NCBI GenBank assembly: GCA_001464495.1
Contig: LNDZ01000022.1
Span: forward strand, 62,001 to 126,000
Length of the DNA stretch: 64,000 bases
Direction of reading: 5' to 3'
Origin: Betaproteobacteria bacterium Ga0074130
Lineage (GTDB): Bacteria; Pseudomonadota; Gammaproteobacteria; Burkholderiales; Rhodocyclaceae
Shown piece after piece: positions 26,728 through 36,700 of the stretch. Below the pieces are notes generated by a model that did no database searches, was not told where the DNA came from, and worked only from the letters and a program-made list of their open reading frames with translations. The number at the start of each line of letters is the position of its first letter. The stretch's first letter is position 1. The translations under genes were made by a program, and so were the position numbers.

Positions 26728-28038
26728 TCATGCCGCATTACCCATCAGTTCGTCAAAGCCAATCGACTTATCCACAACCTTGGCATTGGCCAGCATCCAT
26801 TCCACCACGTTGTTTTCGACGGCCAGTGCTTCGGCTTCGGCCAGACGTTGTGGCTGCGAGTAATACCAGTGAACCACTTGCTCAGGCTGCTCGAACGTGG
26901 AGGCAAAATCTTCAACCACGGCACGCACTTGATCCGGCTTGGCGCGCAGTTCTTTGGCCTTGACCAGCTCGGCCAGAATCAGACCCAGCTTGACGCGGCG
27001 AACGGCCTGCTCGCTGAACCAGTCTGGGTTGAACGGAATGTTCTTGGTGTCCATGCCACGCGACTGCATGTCTTGCAGTGCCGCTTGTGCCATCTGCTGC
27101 GACTCAGCCTCGATCAGCGACTTCGGTACGTCGACAGGGTTCGCAGCCAGCAGCGCATCCAGCACTTGATTCTTGATGCGGGACTGCAGGCGCTTCTTTA
27201 CTTCGCGCTCAAGATTGCTCTTCACTTCTTCACGCATCTTGACTAGATCGCCATCGGCAATGCCGATGCTCTTAGCAAACTCAGCATCCAGCGCCGGCAG
27301 TTGAGCCGCTTCGACCTTATTAACGACGATATCGAACTCAACCTTTTGACCAGCCAGATCGGCGGCTTGGTAGTCAGCCGGGAAAGTCATGTCAAAGGTC
27401 TTCTTTTCGCCTGCCTTGAGGCCGGTTGCAGCAGCTTCGAAATCAGCCAGCATTTGACCTTGGCCGATCACGAATGGGAAATCGCTGGCCTTACCACCAT
27501 CGAACTCAACACCATCCTTGCGGCCGGTGAAATCGACAGTAACGCGATCATCTGCAGCTGCAGCGCGGTCGGTAGCGACAAACTCGGTACGTTGCTTACG
27601 CAGCACATCGAGGGTCTTATCGACTTCAGCATCGGTTACTTCAAAGCCGACGCGCTCGATTTCCTTGCCCGACACATCGGCCAAAGTGATTTCTGGGTAA
27701 ACCTCGAACACAGCCGAGAATTCGATTTGTGCTTCGCTGTTCGCGGCAGGCTTGGGCTCAATCTTAGGGTAACCCGCTACACGCAGCTTCTGCTCTTGAA
27801 CCTTTTCGGAAAAACTCTTTTCCACGGCAGCACCAATGGCTTCGGAACGTGCTTGCGGGCCATAGTTTTGCTCAACCAGCTTGAACGGCACCTTGCCCGG
27901 ACGGAAACCGGCCATCTTGACGGTGCGTGCGAGCTTTTGCAGACGCTGATTCACGTCTGACTCAATGTCAGCCAGCACTACGGTCAAGTCGATGCGACGT
28001 TCCAGCGAGTTGCTCGCTGCGTTTTCCTGAATGCTCAT
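26728..28038 (-). CDS. tig: Trigger factor, ribosome-associated chaperone and prolyl isomerase
   Basis: This 436-residue protein meets nascent chains at the ribosome exit. The ribosome-binding signature GFRPGKVP (about residues 44-51) is intact. The FKBP-type PPIase domain follows (about 160-245, RVTVDFTGRKDGVEFDGG), then a long helical C-domain. AAGGA precedes the ATG by 9 nt. It heads the tig-clpP-clpX-lon block and is about 110 nt upstream of the clpP start. Confidence 0.97.
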   Translation of the reverse strand: MSIQENAASNSLERRIDLTVVLADIESDVNQRLQKLARTVKMAGFRPGKVPFKLVEQNYGPQARSEAIGAAVEKSFSEKVQEQKLRVAGYPKIEPKPAANSEAQIEFSAVFEVYPEITLADVSGKEIERVGFEVTDAEVDKTLDVLRKQRTEFVATDRAAAADDRVTVDFTGRKDGVEFDGGKASDFPFVIGQGQMLADFEAAATGLKAGEKKTFDMTFPADYQAADLAGQKVEFDIVVNKVEAAQLPALDAEFAKSIGIADGDLVKMREEVKSNLEREVKKRLQSRIKNQVLDALLAANPVDVPKSLIEAESQQMAQAALQDMQSRGMDTKNIPFNPDWFSEQAVRRVKLGLILAELVKAKELRAKPDQVRAVVEDFASTFEQPEQVVHWYYSQPQRLAEAEALAVENNVVEWMLANAKVVDKSIGFDELMGNAA

Positions 28039-28225
28039 TCTAAATCCTTGATAATTCGATTGAAAATTGGTATCCCCGGAGAGCCTTGGTACAGAAGCAG
28101 CAAGGCTAGCCTAGTTTGGGTGCGGGAGGCGCTGTGCTGGAAACCGGGTTTACCGGCCAGCGGTGGGCATCAATACCTTGATTTTACCACCGGGAGCCAT
28201 CGAGTGGCATCCCGCGGCAGAGGGT

Positions 28226-28765
28226 CTATAGCGCGGCGAGCGGGAGGCCTTGCCGGTCCTTCTCAGACAGCAGTGGCTGACGGCCGGCCAGCGGCCAGGC
28301 GACACCTACCGTCGGATCATCCCAGCGCAAGCAGCGCTCCAGCTCTGGGGCATAATAATCGGTTGTCTTGTAGAGAAACTCGGCACTTTCAGAGAGCACC
28401 AAAAAACCATGCGCCAACCCCGGTGGAACCCATATTTGCTTGCGATCCTCAGCTGACAGAACTTCACCGTGCCATTTGCCATACGTTGGGGAATCTCGAC
28501 GTATATCCACAACCACATCAAATACCTCACCCTGAACTATCCGAATCAGCTTTCCCTGAGCCTTAGGGGCTAGTTGAAAGTGGAGCCCACGCAAGACACC
28601 GCGTGTCGACGTACTGTGGTTATCCTGAACGAAGCGAGTCTTAAGACCCGTAGCGACCTCAAGCGCCGCTTGATTAAAACTTTCGTAGAAACAACCCCGT
28701 GCATCGCTAAATACTTGTGGTGTCAGTACCAACACACCCGACAACGAGGTTGTATTTACCTGCAT
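28226..28765 (-). CDS. rfbC: dTDP-4-dehydrorhamnose 3,5-epimerase
   Basis: RmlC/RfbC epimerises C3 and C5 of dTDP-4-keto-6-deoxyglucose, the third step to dTDP-L-rhamnose. The 179-residue cupin has FYESFNQAAL, the catalytic-His region RGLHFQL and the Tyr region of the LYKTTDYYAPE stretch. The start is ATG 28765, sharing one base with the rfbA stop (TGATG). It is the last gene of rfbBDAC. Confidence 0.95.
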   Translation of the reverse strand: MQVNTTSLSGVLVLTPQVFSDARGCFYESFNQAALEVATGLKTRFVQDNHSTSTRGVLRGLHFQLAPKAQGKLIRIVQGEVFDVVVDIRRDSPTYGKWHGEVLSAEDRKQIWVPPGLAHGFLVLSESAEFLYKTTDYYAPELERCLRWDDPTVGVAWPLAGRQPLLSEKDRQGLPLAAL

Positions 28766-29643
28766 CAAACAGTCCGCTCTTTCAATATTTTCATCAAATA
28801 CTGCCCATAGGGATTGTTGAGCATAGGTTGGGCAAGTGCCGCCAATCTCTCTGCATCAATGTAGCGCATCGAATAGGCAATCTCTTCCGGGCAGGCAATC
28901 TTAAGGCCCTGCCGACGCTCGATGGTGGCAATGAACTGACCCGCTTCAAGTAGTGACTCATGCGTCCCTGTATCCAGCCACGCATGACCACGTCCCATGG
29001 CAATCACCTTGAGTCGTCCTCTCTCGAGATAGGTACGGTTAATGTCAGTGATCTCTAGCTCGCCACGTGCCGAAGGCTGCAAATCGCGCGCAATATCGAC
29101 CACCTGATTGTCATAAAAGTAGAGCCCTGTCACAGCGTAATTTGATTTGGGCTGGCGAGGCTTTTCCTCAAGGCTGAGTGCTTGCCAGTTGGCATCAAGC
29201 TCAACAACGCCATAGCGTTCTGGATCATTCACATGAAAGGCAAAAACCGTTGCACCATCACTCTGCCGTGCAGCAGCACGAAGATTGTTTCCGAACTCGT
29301 GTCCATAAAAAATGTTATCGCCGAGAATCAGTGCCGTCGAATCACTACCGATGAAATCGCGACCGATAATAAATGCCTGTGCAACCCCATCAGGATGGGC
29401 TTGCACCGCATAGCTGAGATTAAGCCCCCATTGATGACCATCGCCGAGCAACTGCTCAAACCGCGGAGTGTCTTGTGGGGTAGAGATGATCAATACATCG
29501 CGAATACCTGCCAGCATAAGGGTGCTAAGCGGGTAGTAAATCATCGGCTTGTCATAAATAGGCAGCAACTGCTTGGAGACAGCCAATGTCACTGGGTACA
29601 AACGGCTGCCACTACCGCCCGCCAGAATGATGCCCTTTCTCAT
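28765..29643 (-). CDS. rfbA: Glucose-1-phosphate thymidylyltransferase
   Basis: RmlA/RfbA makes dTDP-glucose from glucose-1-phosphate and dTTP. The 292-residue protein has the nucleotidyltransferase signature [16 protein letters not shown], the [17 protein letters not shown] block, and [12 protein letters not shown]. The start ATG 29643 overlaps the rfbD stop by 4 nt (ATGA). The order B-D-A-C, with overlapping ends, indicates one operon. No glycosyltransferase or O-antigen genes follow within the window. Confidence 0.96.
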   Translation of the reverse strand: MRKGIILAGGSGSRLYPVTLAVSKQLLPIYDKPMIYYPLSTLMLAGIRDVLIISTPQDTPRFEQLLGDGHQWGLNLSYAVQAHPDGVAQAFIIGRDFIGSDSTALILGDNIFYGHEFGNNLRAAARQSDGATVFAFHVNDPERYGVVELDANWQALSLEEKPRQPKSNYAVTGLYFYDNQVVDIARDLQPSARGELEITDINRTYLERGRLKVIAMGRGHAWLDTGTHESLLEAGQFIATIERRQGLKIACPEEIAYSMRYIDAERLAALAQPMLNNPYGQYLMKILKERTV

Positions 29644-30554
29644 GCTTGGCCTCGCTGAATCATAAAGATTTGCTGTAAAACCCGATCAACCTCCGACTGC
29701 CAATGAGGCAACGGCAATCCAAATGTACTGCAAAACTTGTCAGTGCTAAGGCGAGAATTGGAGGGGCGAACAGCAGGCGAAAGATAGTCCTTGCTCTTTA
29801 CAGCCTGAATGTCATCCGGTTCCAACAAGAGAGGCACCTTCTCTGCCCGTGCAGCGGCAATGATGTAACGCGCATACTCATACCAATTGGTCTCACCTGC
29901 GGCGACAAGATGATAAAGGCCAAAAGGAAAGTCCTCGCTCCCTTCCGTCTGCTCCTGACGGATCAGATGAGCTGACATATCGGCCACCAACTGTGCTGAT
30001 GTCGGAGCGCCGAACTGATCGACAACCACATTCAGCTGTGTCTGTTCGACGGCCAAACGCAATATGGTTTTCGCAAAGTTTTGCGCATGGGAACTTAGCA
30101 CCCAACCTGTACGCAAAATCACATGTTGAGCGCCGCTAGCCTGCAGTGCCAACTCCCCAGCCCTCTTGCTTTTTGCATAGACGTTCAGAGGATTAGGAGT
30201 ATCCGTTTCGGAATATGGTCTTTCTGCAGTGCCATCGAAAACATAATCAGTCGAGTAATGCACCACCCAGGCACCGATACTTGCAGCTTCCTCGCCAAAT
30301 ACGCCGGGGGCAAGCGCATTAATCGCCATTGCCAGCGCCGGCTCGGTTTCCGCATCATCTACCGCGGTATAGGCGGCAGCATTGACAATAATTCGCGGTC
30401 TCAGCGTGCGGACAAAGCTACGTACCGTATCTATCTCTGCGAGATCAAAATCCTCGACATCCACCGCCACCAGCTCACCGAGCGGGGCCAGACTGCGTTG
30501 CAACTCACGCCCGAGCTGCCCATTCTTTCCAGTCAGAAGAATGCGTTCCTTCAT
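29640..30554 (-). CDS. rfbD: dTDP-4-dehydrorhamnose reductase
   Basis: RmlD/RfbD reduces dTDP-4-keto-L-rhamnose to dTDP-L-rhamnose. The 304-residue SDR protein has the NAD(P)-binding [14 protein letters not shown] motif at the N-terminus, STDYVFDG, and the catalytic Y-x3-K (YAKSK). The start ATG 30554 overlaps the rfbB stop by ATGA; an upstream extension to 30638 lacks support. Confidence 0.95.
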   Translation of the reverse strand: MKERILLTGKNGQLGRELQRSLAPLGELVAVDVEDFDLAEIDTVRSFVRTLRPRIIVNAAAYTAVDDAETEPALAMAINALAPGVFGEEAASIGAWVVHYSTDYVFDGTAERPYSETDTPNPLNVYAKSKRAGELALQASGAQHVILRTGWVLSSHAQNFAKTILRLAVEQTQLNVVVDQFGAPTSAQLVADMSAHLIRQEQTEGSEDFPFGLYHLVAAGETNWYEYARYIIAAARAEKVPLLLEPDDIQAVKSKDYLSPAVRPSNSRLSTDKFCSTFGLPLPHWQSEVDRVLQQIFMIQRGQA

Positions 30555-31612
30555 CGTGCGGCGTAGTTCTGATCCAGCCATTGACGATATGCACCTGAAC
30601 TGACGTTGCTCACCCAGTCGCCATGATCCAGATACCACTGGACGGTCTTGCGTATGCCGGTCTCAAACGTTTCCGCAGGCGTCCAGCCGAGCTCTCGTTC
30701 CAGCTTGCTTGCATCAATCGCGTAACGTCGGTCATGGCCGGGCCGATCCGTCACATAGGTGATCTGACTGGTATATGAGGCGCCATCAGGCCGTGGCCGC
30801 AGGGCGTCGAGGATGTGACACAGCGTATGCACCACCTCAAGATTTGGCTTCTCGTTCCAGCCACCAACGTTATAGTTCTCACCCGGCTGCCCGGCCTCAA
30901 GCACACGTCGAAGGGCGCTACAGTGATCCTTGACATACAACCAGTCGCGCACCTGCTGGCCATCGCCATATATCGGCAAAGACTTGCCAGACAAGGCATT
31001 GAGGATGCACAGCGGGATCAGCTTTTCAGGAAAATGGTAGGGGCCGTAATTGTTGGAACAATTAGTGGTCAGCACCGGTAAGCCATACGTGTGGTGATAG
31101 GCGCGTACAAGGTGATCAGACGACGCCTTAGAAGCCGAATAAGGGCTGTTCGGCTCATAGCGCCGCGTCTCCGCAAATGGCGGCTCGCCCGGCTGCAAGG
31201 AGCCATACACCTCATCCGTCGATACGTGCAGAAAACGGAAAGCAGCCTTACCTTCAGAATCAAGACCATTCAAATAGGCGCGTACCGACTCCAGCAAATT
31301 GAATGTGCCAACGATATTGGTCTGAATGAAATCTGCCGGCCCATGAATCGAGCGATCCACATGCGACTCAGCGGCAAAGTTCAGGATTGCGCGGGGACGA
31401 TGCTCTGCAAGCAGCTGGGCAACCAACGTTGGGTTGCCGATATCGCCGTGAATAAAGATGTGGCGTGGGTCTTTGGCGATACTGGAAAGGCTTTCCAGAT
31501 TGCCGGCATACGTCAGCTTGTCGAGATTGAGCACAGGCTCATCATGCAGGGCAAGCCAGTCGAGGACGAAATTGCTACCGATAAAACCGGCACCACCCGT
31601 GACGAGAATCAT
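30551..31612 (-). CDS. rfbB: dTDP-glucose 4,6-dehydratase
   Basis: RmlB/RfbB is the first gene of the rhamnose operon and removes water from dTDP-glucose. The 353-residue SDR protein has [11 protein letters not shown], the STDEVYGSL block and the catalytic Y-x3-K (YSASK). It is the operon head; tRNA-Leu lies 94 nt upstream on the same strand. The AT content of the cluster looks slightly higher than that of the housekeeping flanks, common in sugar-nucleotide clusters. Confidence 0.96.
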   Translation of the reverse strand: MILVTGGAGFIGSNFVLDWLALHDEPVLNLDKLTYAGNLESLSSIAKDPRHIFIHGDIGNPTLVAQLLAEHRPRAILNFAAESHVDRSIHGPADFIQTNIVGTFNLLESVRAYLNGLDSEGKAAFRFLHVSTDEVYGSLQPGEPPFAETRRYEPNSPYSASKASSDHLVRAYHHTYGLPVLTTNCSNNYGPYHFPEKLIPLCILNALSGKSLPIYGDGQQVRDWLYVKDHCSALRRVLEAGQPGENYNVGGWNEKPNLEVVHTLCHILDALRPRPDGASYTSQITYVTDRPGHDRRYAIDASKLERELGWTPAETFETGIRKTVQWYLDHGDWVSNVSSGAYRQWLDQNYAAR

Positions 31613-31706
31613 CTGACTACCCTGTCAGGTCAATTACTTACTGACGCACCCGCGTACCGGCATGACCGTCATAGCACCGCCGGGGGATTAATTTACTGTG
31701 TTTGAC

Positions 31707-31791
31707 TGGTGCCCAGGGTCGGACTCGAACCGACACGTCTCACAACGCCAGAACCTAAATCTGGTGCGTCTACCAATTTCGCCACCTGGGC
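31707..31791 (-). tRNA. tRNA-Leu (anticodon UAG)
   Basis: An 85-nt type II tRNA with acceptor GCCCAGG/CCTGGGC, anticodon stem CCAGA/TCTGG with loop TTTAGGT (anticodon TAG), a variable arm, T arm GTCGGTTCGAGTCCGAC and an encoded CCA. Confidence 0.96.
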
Positions 31792-31886
31792 ACTACAGGG
31801 CGGCATTCTACCTCAGCCAGCTGCTTGACTCCATGCTAATCATGCAAAGACAGTAGAAGAAAGGAAAGCACGTATACTCCGGCGCC

Positions 31887-32708
31887 ATGGCCGTAGACCA
31901 CTACGAAAACTTCCCTGTCGCCTCTTTTCTACTCCCCGCGCACCTGCGCGAGGCAGTAGCCGCCATTTATTACTTTGCTCGTACTGCCGACGATATTGCT
32001 GATGAAGGCCAGCGAAATCCTGAAGATAGACTCGCTGAACTAGCGCGCTATCAAGCTGGATTAGACAATATCGAGAACGGAAAGACTGACCCGGACCCGA
32101 TCTTTCAGCGCCTCGGCCGTGCCGTAGCGGCGCATGACCTGTCGGTCAGTTTATTGCGTGACCTCCTTGATGCCTTTGCTCAGGATGTGCATCAGCAACG
32201 TTACGCCACCTTCGCCGAACTGATGGATTACTGCCGTCGCTCGGCCAACCCGGTGGGGCGGCTGCTCCTGCGTTTGTACCGCGCCGAGTCGGCGCAGCAG
32301 CTTGAATGGTCGGATGCCGTTTGCAGCAGCCTGCAACTCATCAACCACTGGCAGGACATCGGGATCGACTGGTTCAAGCCCCGTGTCTATCTCCCTCAAG
32401 AAGACCTAACGCACTTTTGCGTGACCGAACAGCACTTGTGCGATGAGCGCGTCGACGCCAACTGGATCGCGATGATGCATTTCCAAGTCGATCGCGCACG
32501 CAAGATGATGCTGTATGGCGCGCCGTTGGCACGCACTCTGCCCGGCCGCATTGGCTTTGAGCTCCGGCTCATGGTTTGCGGCGGACTGCGAATTCTTGAG
32601 AAAATAGAAGCTGTAAATTACGACGTGTTCCGCCGCCGCCCACAGCTCACGTCTTCCGACTGGCCCCTACTGGTGGCACGAGCCCTCTTTAACTACCCCA
32701 GATCATGA
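31887..32708 (+). CDS. hpnC: Squalene synthase HpnC
   Basis: HpnC is one of three enzymes of the hopanoid-type squalene pathway; it converts presqualene diphosphate to hydroxysqualene. The 273-residue phytoene/squalene synthase-fold protein has the first Asp motif as ARTADDIADE and the second as NHWQDIGIDW. It starts at ATG 31887, with TATACT at 31873-31878, so the message may have a very short leader. It overlaps hpnD by ATGA. Confidence 0.92.
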   Translation: MAVDHYENFPVASFLLPAHLREAVAAIYYFARTADDIADEGQRNPEDRLAELARYQAGLDNIENGKTDPDPIFQRLGRAVAAHDLSVSLLRDLLDAFAQDVHQQRYATFAELMDYCRRSANPVGRLLLRLYRAESAQQLEWSDAVCSSLQLINHWQDIGIDWFKPRVYLPQEDLTHFCVTEQHLCDERVDANWIAMMHFQVDRARKMMLYGAPLARTLPGRIGFELRLMVCGGLRILEKIEAVNYDVFRRRPQLTSSDWPLLVARALFNYPRS

Positions 32709-33538
32709 ACGCAGACCAATACTGCCAGGACAAGGCAGCCGCCAGCGGCTCCAGCTTTTATTACAGCTTCCTCTTTCTGGAGCCACAGCGTCGGCAGGCC
32801 ATTACTGCCCTCTACGCCCTGTGCCGCGAAGTCGACGATGTCGTCGATGAAACCAGTGATCCACAAGTTGCCCGCGCCAAGCTAGCGTGGTGGCGTACCG
32901 AAGTCGCCGCCATGTATGAAGGGCGTCCCAGCCATCCAGTCACGCAATCGCTGGCGACTTCCATCAAGCACTTCAACCTGCCACTCGAAAAACTGCTCGA
33001 GATCATCGATGGCATGGAGATGGACCTGGACCAGAATCGCTATCTGGACTTCAAGGCCCTGCATCTTTACTGCTATCGCGTTGCCAGCGTGGTGGGACTA
33101 CTTGCCGCGGAAATTTTCGGCTACCAGAACCCGGATACACTCAAATACGCACACGACCTCGGCCTCGCCTTCCAGCTCACCAACATCATTCGCGACGTGG
33201 GCGAAGATGCGCGACGCGGTCGGGTATACCTGCCGCTCGACGACCTCAAGCAATTCGACGTCAGCGTGGCCGACATTCTGAATGCCCGACACAGCGACAA
33301 GTTTGTCGCACTCATGCGCTTTCAAGCCGACCGTGCCGAGCAGTATTACGAGCAAGCCTTGGCCCAACTGCCCAAGATCGACCGCAAGTCGCAGCGCACG
33401 GGCCTGATCATGGCCGCCATCTACCGCACCCTGCTCAAGGAAATTCGCAACGATGGCTTCCTCGTCCTCGATCGGCGCACCTCGCTGACACCGCTGCGCA
33501 AGCTCTGGATCGCTTGGTGGACAGCCGTCCGCAACTGA
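32705..33538 (+). CDS. hpnD: Presqualene diphosphate synthase HpnD
   Basis: HpnD joins two farnesyl diphosphates into presqualene diphosphate. The 277-residue protein has the two Asp-rich motifs (REVDDVVDE and TNIIRDVGEDARRGR) and the family element YLPLDDLKQF. It begins at ATG 32705 in the hpnC stop and is followed by hpnE after a single nucleotide, giving a tight hpnCDE operon. Confidence 0.93.
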   Translation: MNADQYCQDKAAASGSSFYYSFLFLEPQRRQAITALYALCREVDDVVDETSDPQVARAKLAWWRTEVAAMYEGRPSHPVTQSLATSIKHFNLPLEKLLEIIDGMEMDLDQNRYLDFKALHLYCYRVASVVGLLAAEIFGYQNPDTLKYAHDLGLAFQLTNIIRDVGEDARRGRVYLPLDDLKQFDVSVADILNARHSDKFVALMRFQADRAEQYYEQALAQLPKIDRKSQRTGLIMAAIYRTLLKEIRNDGFLVLDRRTSLTPLRKLWIAWWTAVRN

Positions 33539-33539
33539 C

Positions 33540-34850
33540 GTGACACGCATTGCCATCATCGGTGCTGGCTATGCTGGCATGGCGGCGGCTGTCACACTCA
33601 GCGCCGCCGGTCATACCGTCTCGGTGTTCGAAAGCTCGCGCGTACTCGGCGGGCGTGCACGCAAGGTTGAGTTCGGTGGCGCCCATATCGACAACGGCCA
33701 GCACATCCTGATTGGCGCCTATCGCGATACGTTGCAACTCATGCAGCAGGTAGGTATTAACCCAGACCAAGCCCTGCTACGGCTGCCGCTAACCCTGCAC
33801 TACCCCGAGTTCAAGCTGCATGCGCCAAAGCTGCCCACACCCCTGCATCTGGCGCTGGCTTTACTCACAGCCCATGGCCTTAATTGGTCAGAAAAATGGG
33901 CAGCCATTCGCTTCATGCAGTGGTTAAAGCAACAGCGTTTTACGCTCCCCGCGGATTCCACGGTCACCGCGCTGCTCGATGCACACGCGCAACCCCAGCA
34001 GTTACGCCGCTACCTGTGGGAACCCTTGTGCATTTCTGCCCTCAACACCCCCGCTGACCAAGCATCTGCGCAGGTCTTTGCCAATGTGCTACGGGACAGT
34101 CTTGCCGCCGCCCGCGAGGCCAGTGATCTGCTGATTCCGCGCATCAACCTGTCTGCCTTGTTTCCTGAAGCTGCGGCAAATTTTGTCCAGACACACGGTG
34201 GCGCGCTGCACATGCGCACCGCCATCAGCCAGATTCAACACTACAACCAAGGCTTTGTCCTTGAGGCAGATGCTGAGGGCGACACTGATGACAATACCGC
34301 TGCCGAACAGCGCTACAGCCACGTGATTGCAGCTGTCGGCCCGCATCACCTGCCCCGCCTGCTGACGGCGCTACCCTCACTCGCGCCTGTCTGCGCGCAG
34401 GTCGAAGCCCTCCACTGGGAGCCCATCGTCACCTGCTATCTGCGCTATTCAGCTGGCACGCGCCTGCCGCAGCCGATGCTGGGGCTGTGCAATGGCTATG
34501 TGCATTGGGTATTTGATCGCGGCCAGCTGGATGGCAATGACGGATTATTTGCCGCCGTCATCAGTGCGCGTGGCGCACATTCCGACCTGACGCGTGAAGC
34601 GTTGGCAAATGCCGTGCATCTTGAGTTGAAGGCCCTACTCCCCGCGCTGCCAGAACCGCTGGACAGCCAGGTCATCACTGAAAAGCGCGCCACCTTTGCC
34701 TGCACACCAAATCTAAGCCGGCCAACGTCAAGAACGCCACTGCCCGGCTTACTCCTCGCCGGCGACTACGTAGCGTCGGACTATCCTGCCACGATTGAAA
34801 GTGCCGTGCGCAGCGGTATTGCCGCCGCACAGGCCGTCATCAACGGCTAA
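33540..34850 (+). CDS. hpnE: Hydroxysqualene dehydroxylase HpnE
   Basis: HpnE removes the hydroxyl group of hydroxysqualene to give squalene. The 436-residue FAD protein (GTG start at 33540) has the Rossmann motif IAIIGAGYAGMAAAVTL, the amine-oxidase-like GGRARKVEFGGAHIDNGQH block, and the C-terminal LLAGDYVASDYPATIESAV FAD-contact stretch. Squalene-hopene cyclase is not in the window, so the fate of the squalene cannot be seen here. Confidence 0.92.
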   Translation: MTRIAIIGAGYAGMAAAVTLSAAGHTVSVFESSRVLGGRARKVEFGGAHIDNGQHILIGAYRDTLQLMQQVGINPDQALLRLPLTLHYPEFKLHAPKLPTPLHLALALLTAHGLNWSEKWAAIRFMQWLKQQRFTLPADSTVTALLDAHAQPQQLRRYLWEPLCISALNTPADQASAQVFANVLRDSLAAAREASDLLIPRINLSALFPEAAANFVQTHGGALHMRTAISQIQHYNQGFVLEADAEGDTDDNTAAEQRYSHVIAAVGPHHLPRLLTALPSLAPVCAQVEALHWEPIVTCYLRYSAGTRLPQPMLGLCNGYVHWVFDRGQLDGNDGLFAAVISARGAHSDLTREALANAVHLELKALLPALPEPLDSQVITEKRATFACTPNLSRPTSRTPLPGLLLAGDYVASDYPATIESAVRSGIAAAQAVING

Positions 34851-34855
34851 AACAG

Positions 34856-35545
34856 CTAATCGAGCAAATGGCCTGAGGCGAGCCGCAAGATGCGGCCGCA
34901 ACGATTGGCCAGCCCGTTGTCATGCGTCACCAGAATCAGCGTGGCGCCCTGCTCGGCATTCATCTCGAACATCAAGTCGATGATCTGCATGCCCGTCGCG
35001 GCATCTAGATTACCGGTCGGTTCATCCGCCAACAGAATCTGCGGTTGCACCACAAATGCCCGCGCCAAGGCCACGCGCTGCTGCTCGCCGCCTGACAGAT
35101 GCTTGGGGTAATGATTGAGCCGATGGCCCAGCCCTACCCGCTCCAGCATCGCCGTCGCCTGCGTACGGGCGGTCGCGCGGCGCTCCGGGGCGCCCAGCTC
35201 AAGCGGCAACATCACATTTTCCAGCGCGGTCAGGGCGGGCAGTAGCTGAAAAGACTGGAATACAAAACCGAGCAAACGCCCACGCAGCGCGGCGCGGCCA
35301 TCCTCATTCAAGTTCGCCAGATTGTGCCCATCCAGCTTCACAAAGCCAGTGGATGGCTCATCAAGGCCGGCCAGCAAGCCCAACAAGGTGGATTTGCCCG
35401 AACCGGATGCGCCGACAATCGCCATCGACTCGCCGCGCTGCACCCGGAACGAAATGTCGTGCAGAATCGTCAAAGCACTATCGCCACTCGCGACGGACTT
35501 GCTCAGCGCCTCAACTTCAATGACGACCTTATCGCTTTCACTCAT
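34856..35545 (-). CDS. ybbA: ABC-transporter ATP-binding protein, YbbA type
   Basis: The 229-residue ATPase has Walker A GASGSGKST, signature LSGGEQQ and Walker B LLADEPTGNLDA, of the MacB/LolD class. Its ATG (35545) overlaps the divergent tesA ATG at 35544, and AGGA lies just upstream. In E. coli ybbA is also divergent from tesA, but its permease partner ybbP follows; here the next gene is convergent hpnE, so ybbA is alone. A longer N-terminal extension up to 35611 is possible but would overlap tesA more. Confidence 0.88.
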   Translation of the reverse strand: MSESDKVVIEVEALSKSVASGDSALTILHDISFRVQRGESMAIVGASGSGKSTLLGLLAGLDEPSTGFVKLDGHNLANLNEDGRAALRGRLLGFVFQSFQLLPALTALENVMLPLELGAPERRATARTQATAMLERVGLGHRLNHYPKHLSGGEQQRVALARAFVVQPQILLADEPTGNLDAATGMQIIDLMFEMNAEQGATLILVTHDNGLANRCGRILRLASGHLLD

Positions 35546-36149
35546 GCGCACCATCCTGCTCTTTCTTTCCAGCCTGCTGATTTCGGCATCCGCCATTGCG
35601 GCGCCGACCATACTTGTCTACGGGGACAGCCTCTCGGCGGGTTACGGGCTCGCCAGACAAGACGCCTGGCCCAGCCTGCTTGAAACCCGCCTCAAGGATA
35701 GCGGCTATCCACACCGCGTGGTCAATGCCAGCATCAGTGGCGAAACCACGGCAGGAGGCTTGAGTCGCCTACCCGAGACACTCAAACGACAGCAGCCCCA
35801 GATCGTCATCCTCGAACTGGGTGCCAATGATGGGCTTCGTGGGCTGCCGGTCAACGTCATGCAAGACAATCTGGATGCCATGATTCGCAGCAGCCAGAAA
35901 GCGGGTGCCAAGGTGCTGCTCGTTGGTATGCAAATGCCGCCCAACTATGGCCCGGATTACGGCAAAAAGTTCGCCGGCGTCTTCCCCGCACTCGCCAAGC
36001 AACACAAAACTGCGCTAGTGCCTTTCTTGTTCGAAGGCTTTGGCGACAAGGTTGAAGCCTTCCAAGCTGACCGTCTGCACCCTAACGCCGCCTCGCAGCC
36101 GCTGATGCTGGATACCGTCTGGAAGCAGCTCAAGCCACTTCTGCGTTAA
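35544..36149 (+). CDS. tesA: TesA, thioesterase/lysophospholipase (SGNH hydrolase)
   Basis: A periplasmic GDSL hydrolase of 201 residues. It has an N-terminal signal peptide (RTILLFLSSLLISASAIA), the nucleophile motif VYGDSLSAGYG, the Gly block SISGETT, the LGANDGLRG block and the catalytic Asp/His motif DRLHPNA near the C-terminus. The ATG at 35544 is chosen because the upstream frame back to 35322 lacks a signal peptide and overlaps ybbA. It acts on long-chain acyl thioesters and lysophospholipids in E. coli. Confidence 0.92.
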   Translation: MRTILLFLSSLLISASAIAAPTILVYGDSLSAGYGLARQDAWPSLLETRLKDSGYPHRVVNASISGETTAGGLSRLPETLKRQQPQIVILELGANDGLRGLPVNVMQDNLDAMIRSSQKAGAKVLLVGMQMPPNYGPDYGKKFAGVFPALAKQHKTALVPFLFEGFGDKVEAFQADRLHPNAASQPLMLDTVWKQLKPLLR

Positions 36150-36700
36150 ACGGCACCGGCAACATCAAGCTTCATCGTCACGCCGCGGGTCGCGCACAGC
36201 CGCTGCACAATCGCCGGGTGCGGTAAGGCGATCTCGCCTTCTTCAAAGGCCGCCACATGCAAACGCCGGCGCACCACCTCCAGCAACTCACCCGGCCGCA
36301 GCAAAAAATTCGGATTGGACGGTTTGCCGAAACGCTCGTTACCGAGCATGAAGGTTTCGTAGATCAGCACACCACCTTCGCCCAAGGCATTGATCAGCAA
36401 GGGCAACAGCGGCCGGTGCAGGTAGTTGGTCACGATGATGCCGTCAAACTGGCGCGCGTGATACGGCCACGGGCCACCCTCCACATCCGCCAGCGTGGTG
36501 GTGATGCCGGGAATATCAGCCAGCCCGGCCAGTGCATTTTCGTCGCGATCGAGCGCCTCGACTTGATAGCCGAGTTCGACCAGATAGCGCGCATGACGGC
36601 CCTGACCACAGGCCAGATCGAGAATGTCACCGCCGGTGGCGATTTGCGCAGCAAAGCGCTGCACCCAAGGTGAAGGTGTTGTCTGCATATGTGAGTTCAT
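36146..36700 (-). CDS. Class I SAM-dependent methyltransferase (TehB-like)
   Basis: The 184-residue protein has motif I as ILDLACGQGRHARYL, motif II/III as LADVEGG and a TNYLHRPLLPLL stretch, which resembles TehB/tellurite-type methyltransferases. The substrate is unknown. The start is ATG 36700 (or 36688). It overlaps the tesA stop by four bases at its 3' end (convergent) and is divergent from the cyclase gene with overlapping starts. Confidence 0.82.
   Translation of the reverse strand: MNSHMQTTPSPWVQRFAAQIATGGDILDLACGQGRHARYLVELGYQVEALDRDENALAGLADIPGITTTLADVEGGPWPYHARQFDGIIVTNYLHRPLLPLLINALGEGGVLIYETFMLGNERFGKPSNPNFLLRPGELLEVVRRRLHVAAFEEGEIALPHPAIVQRLCATRGVTMKLDVAGAV

Noticed and set aside
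28082..28107. AGCCTTG...CAAGGCT hairpin upstream of tig
   Set aside because: It resembles a small stem but has no T run or cloverleaf; not called as terminator or tRNA.
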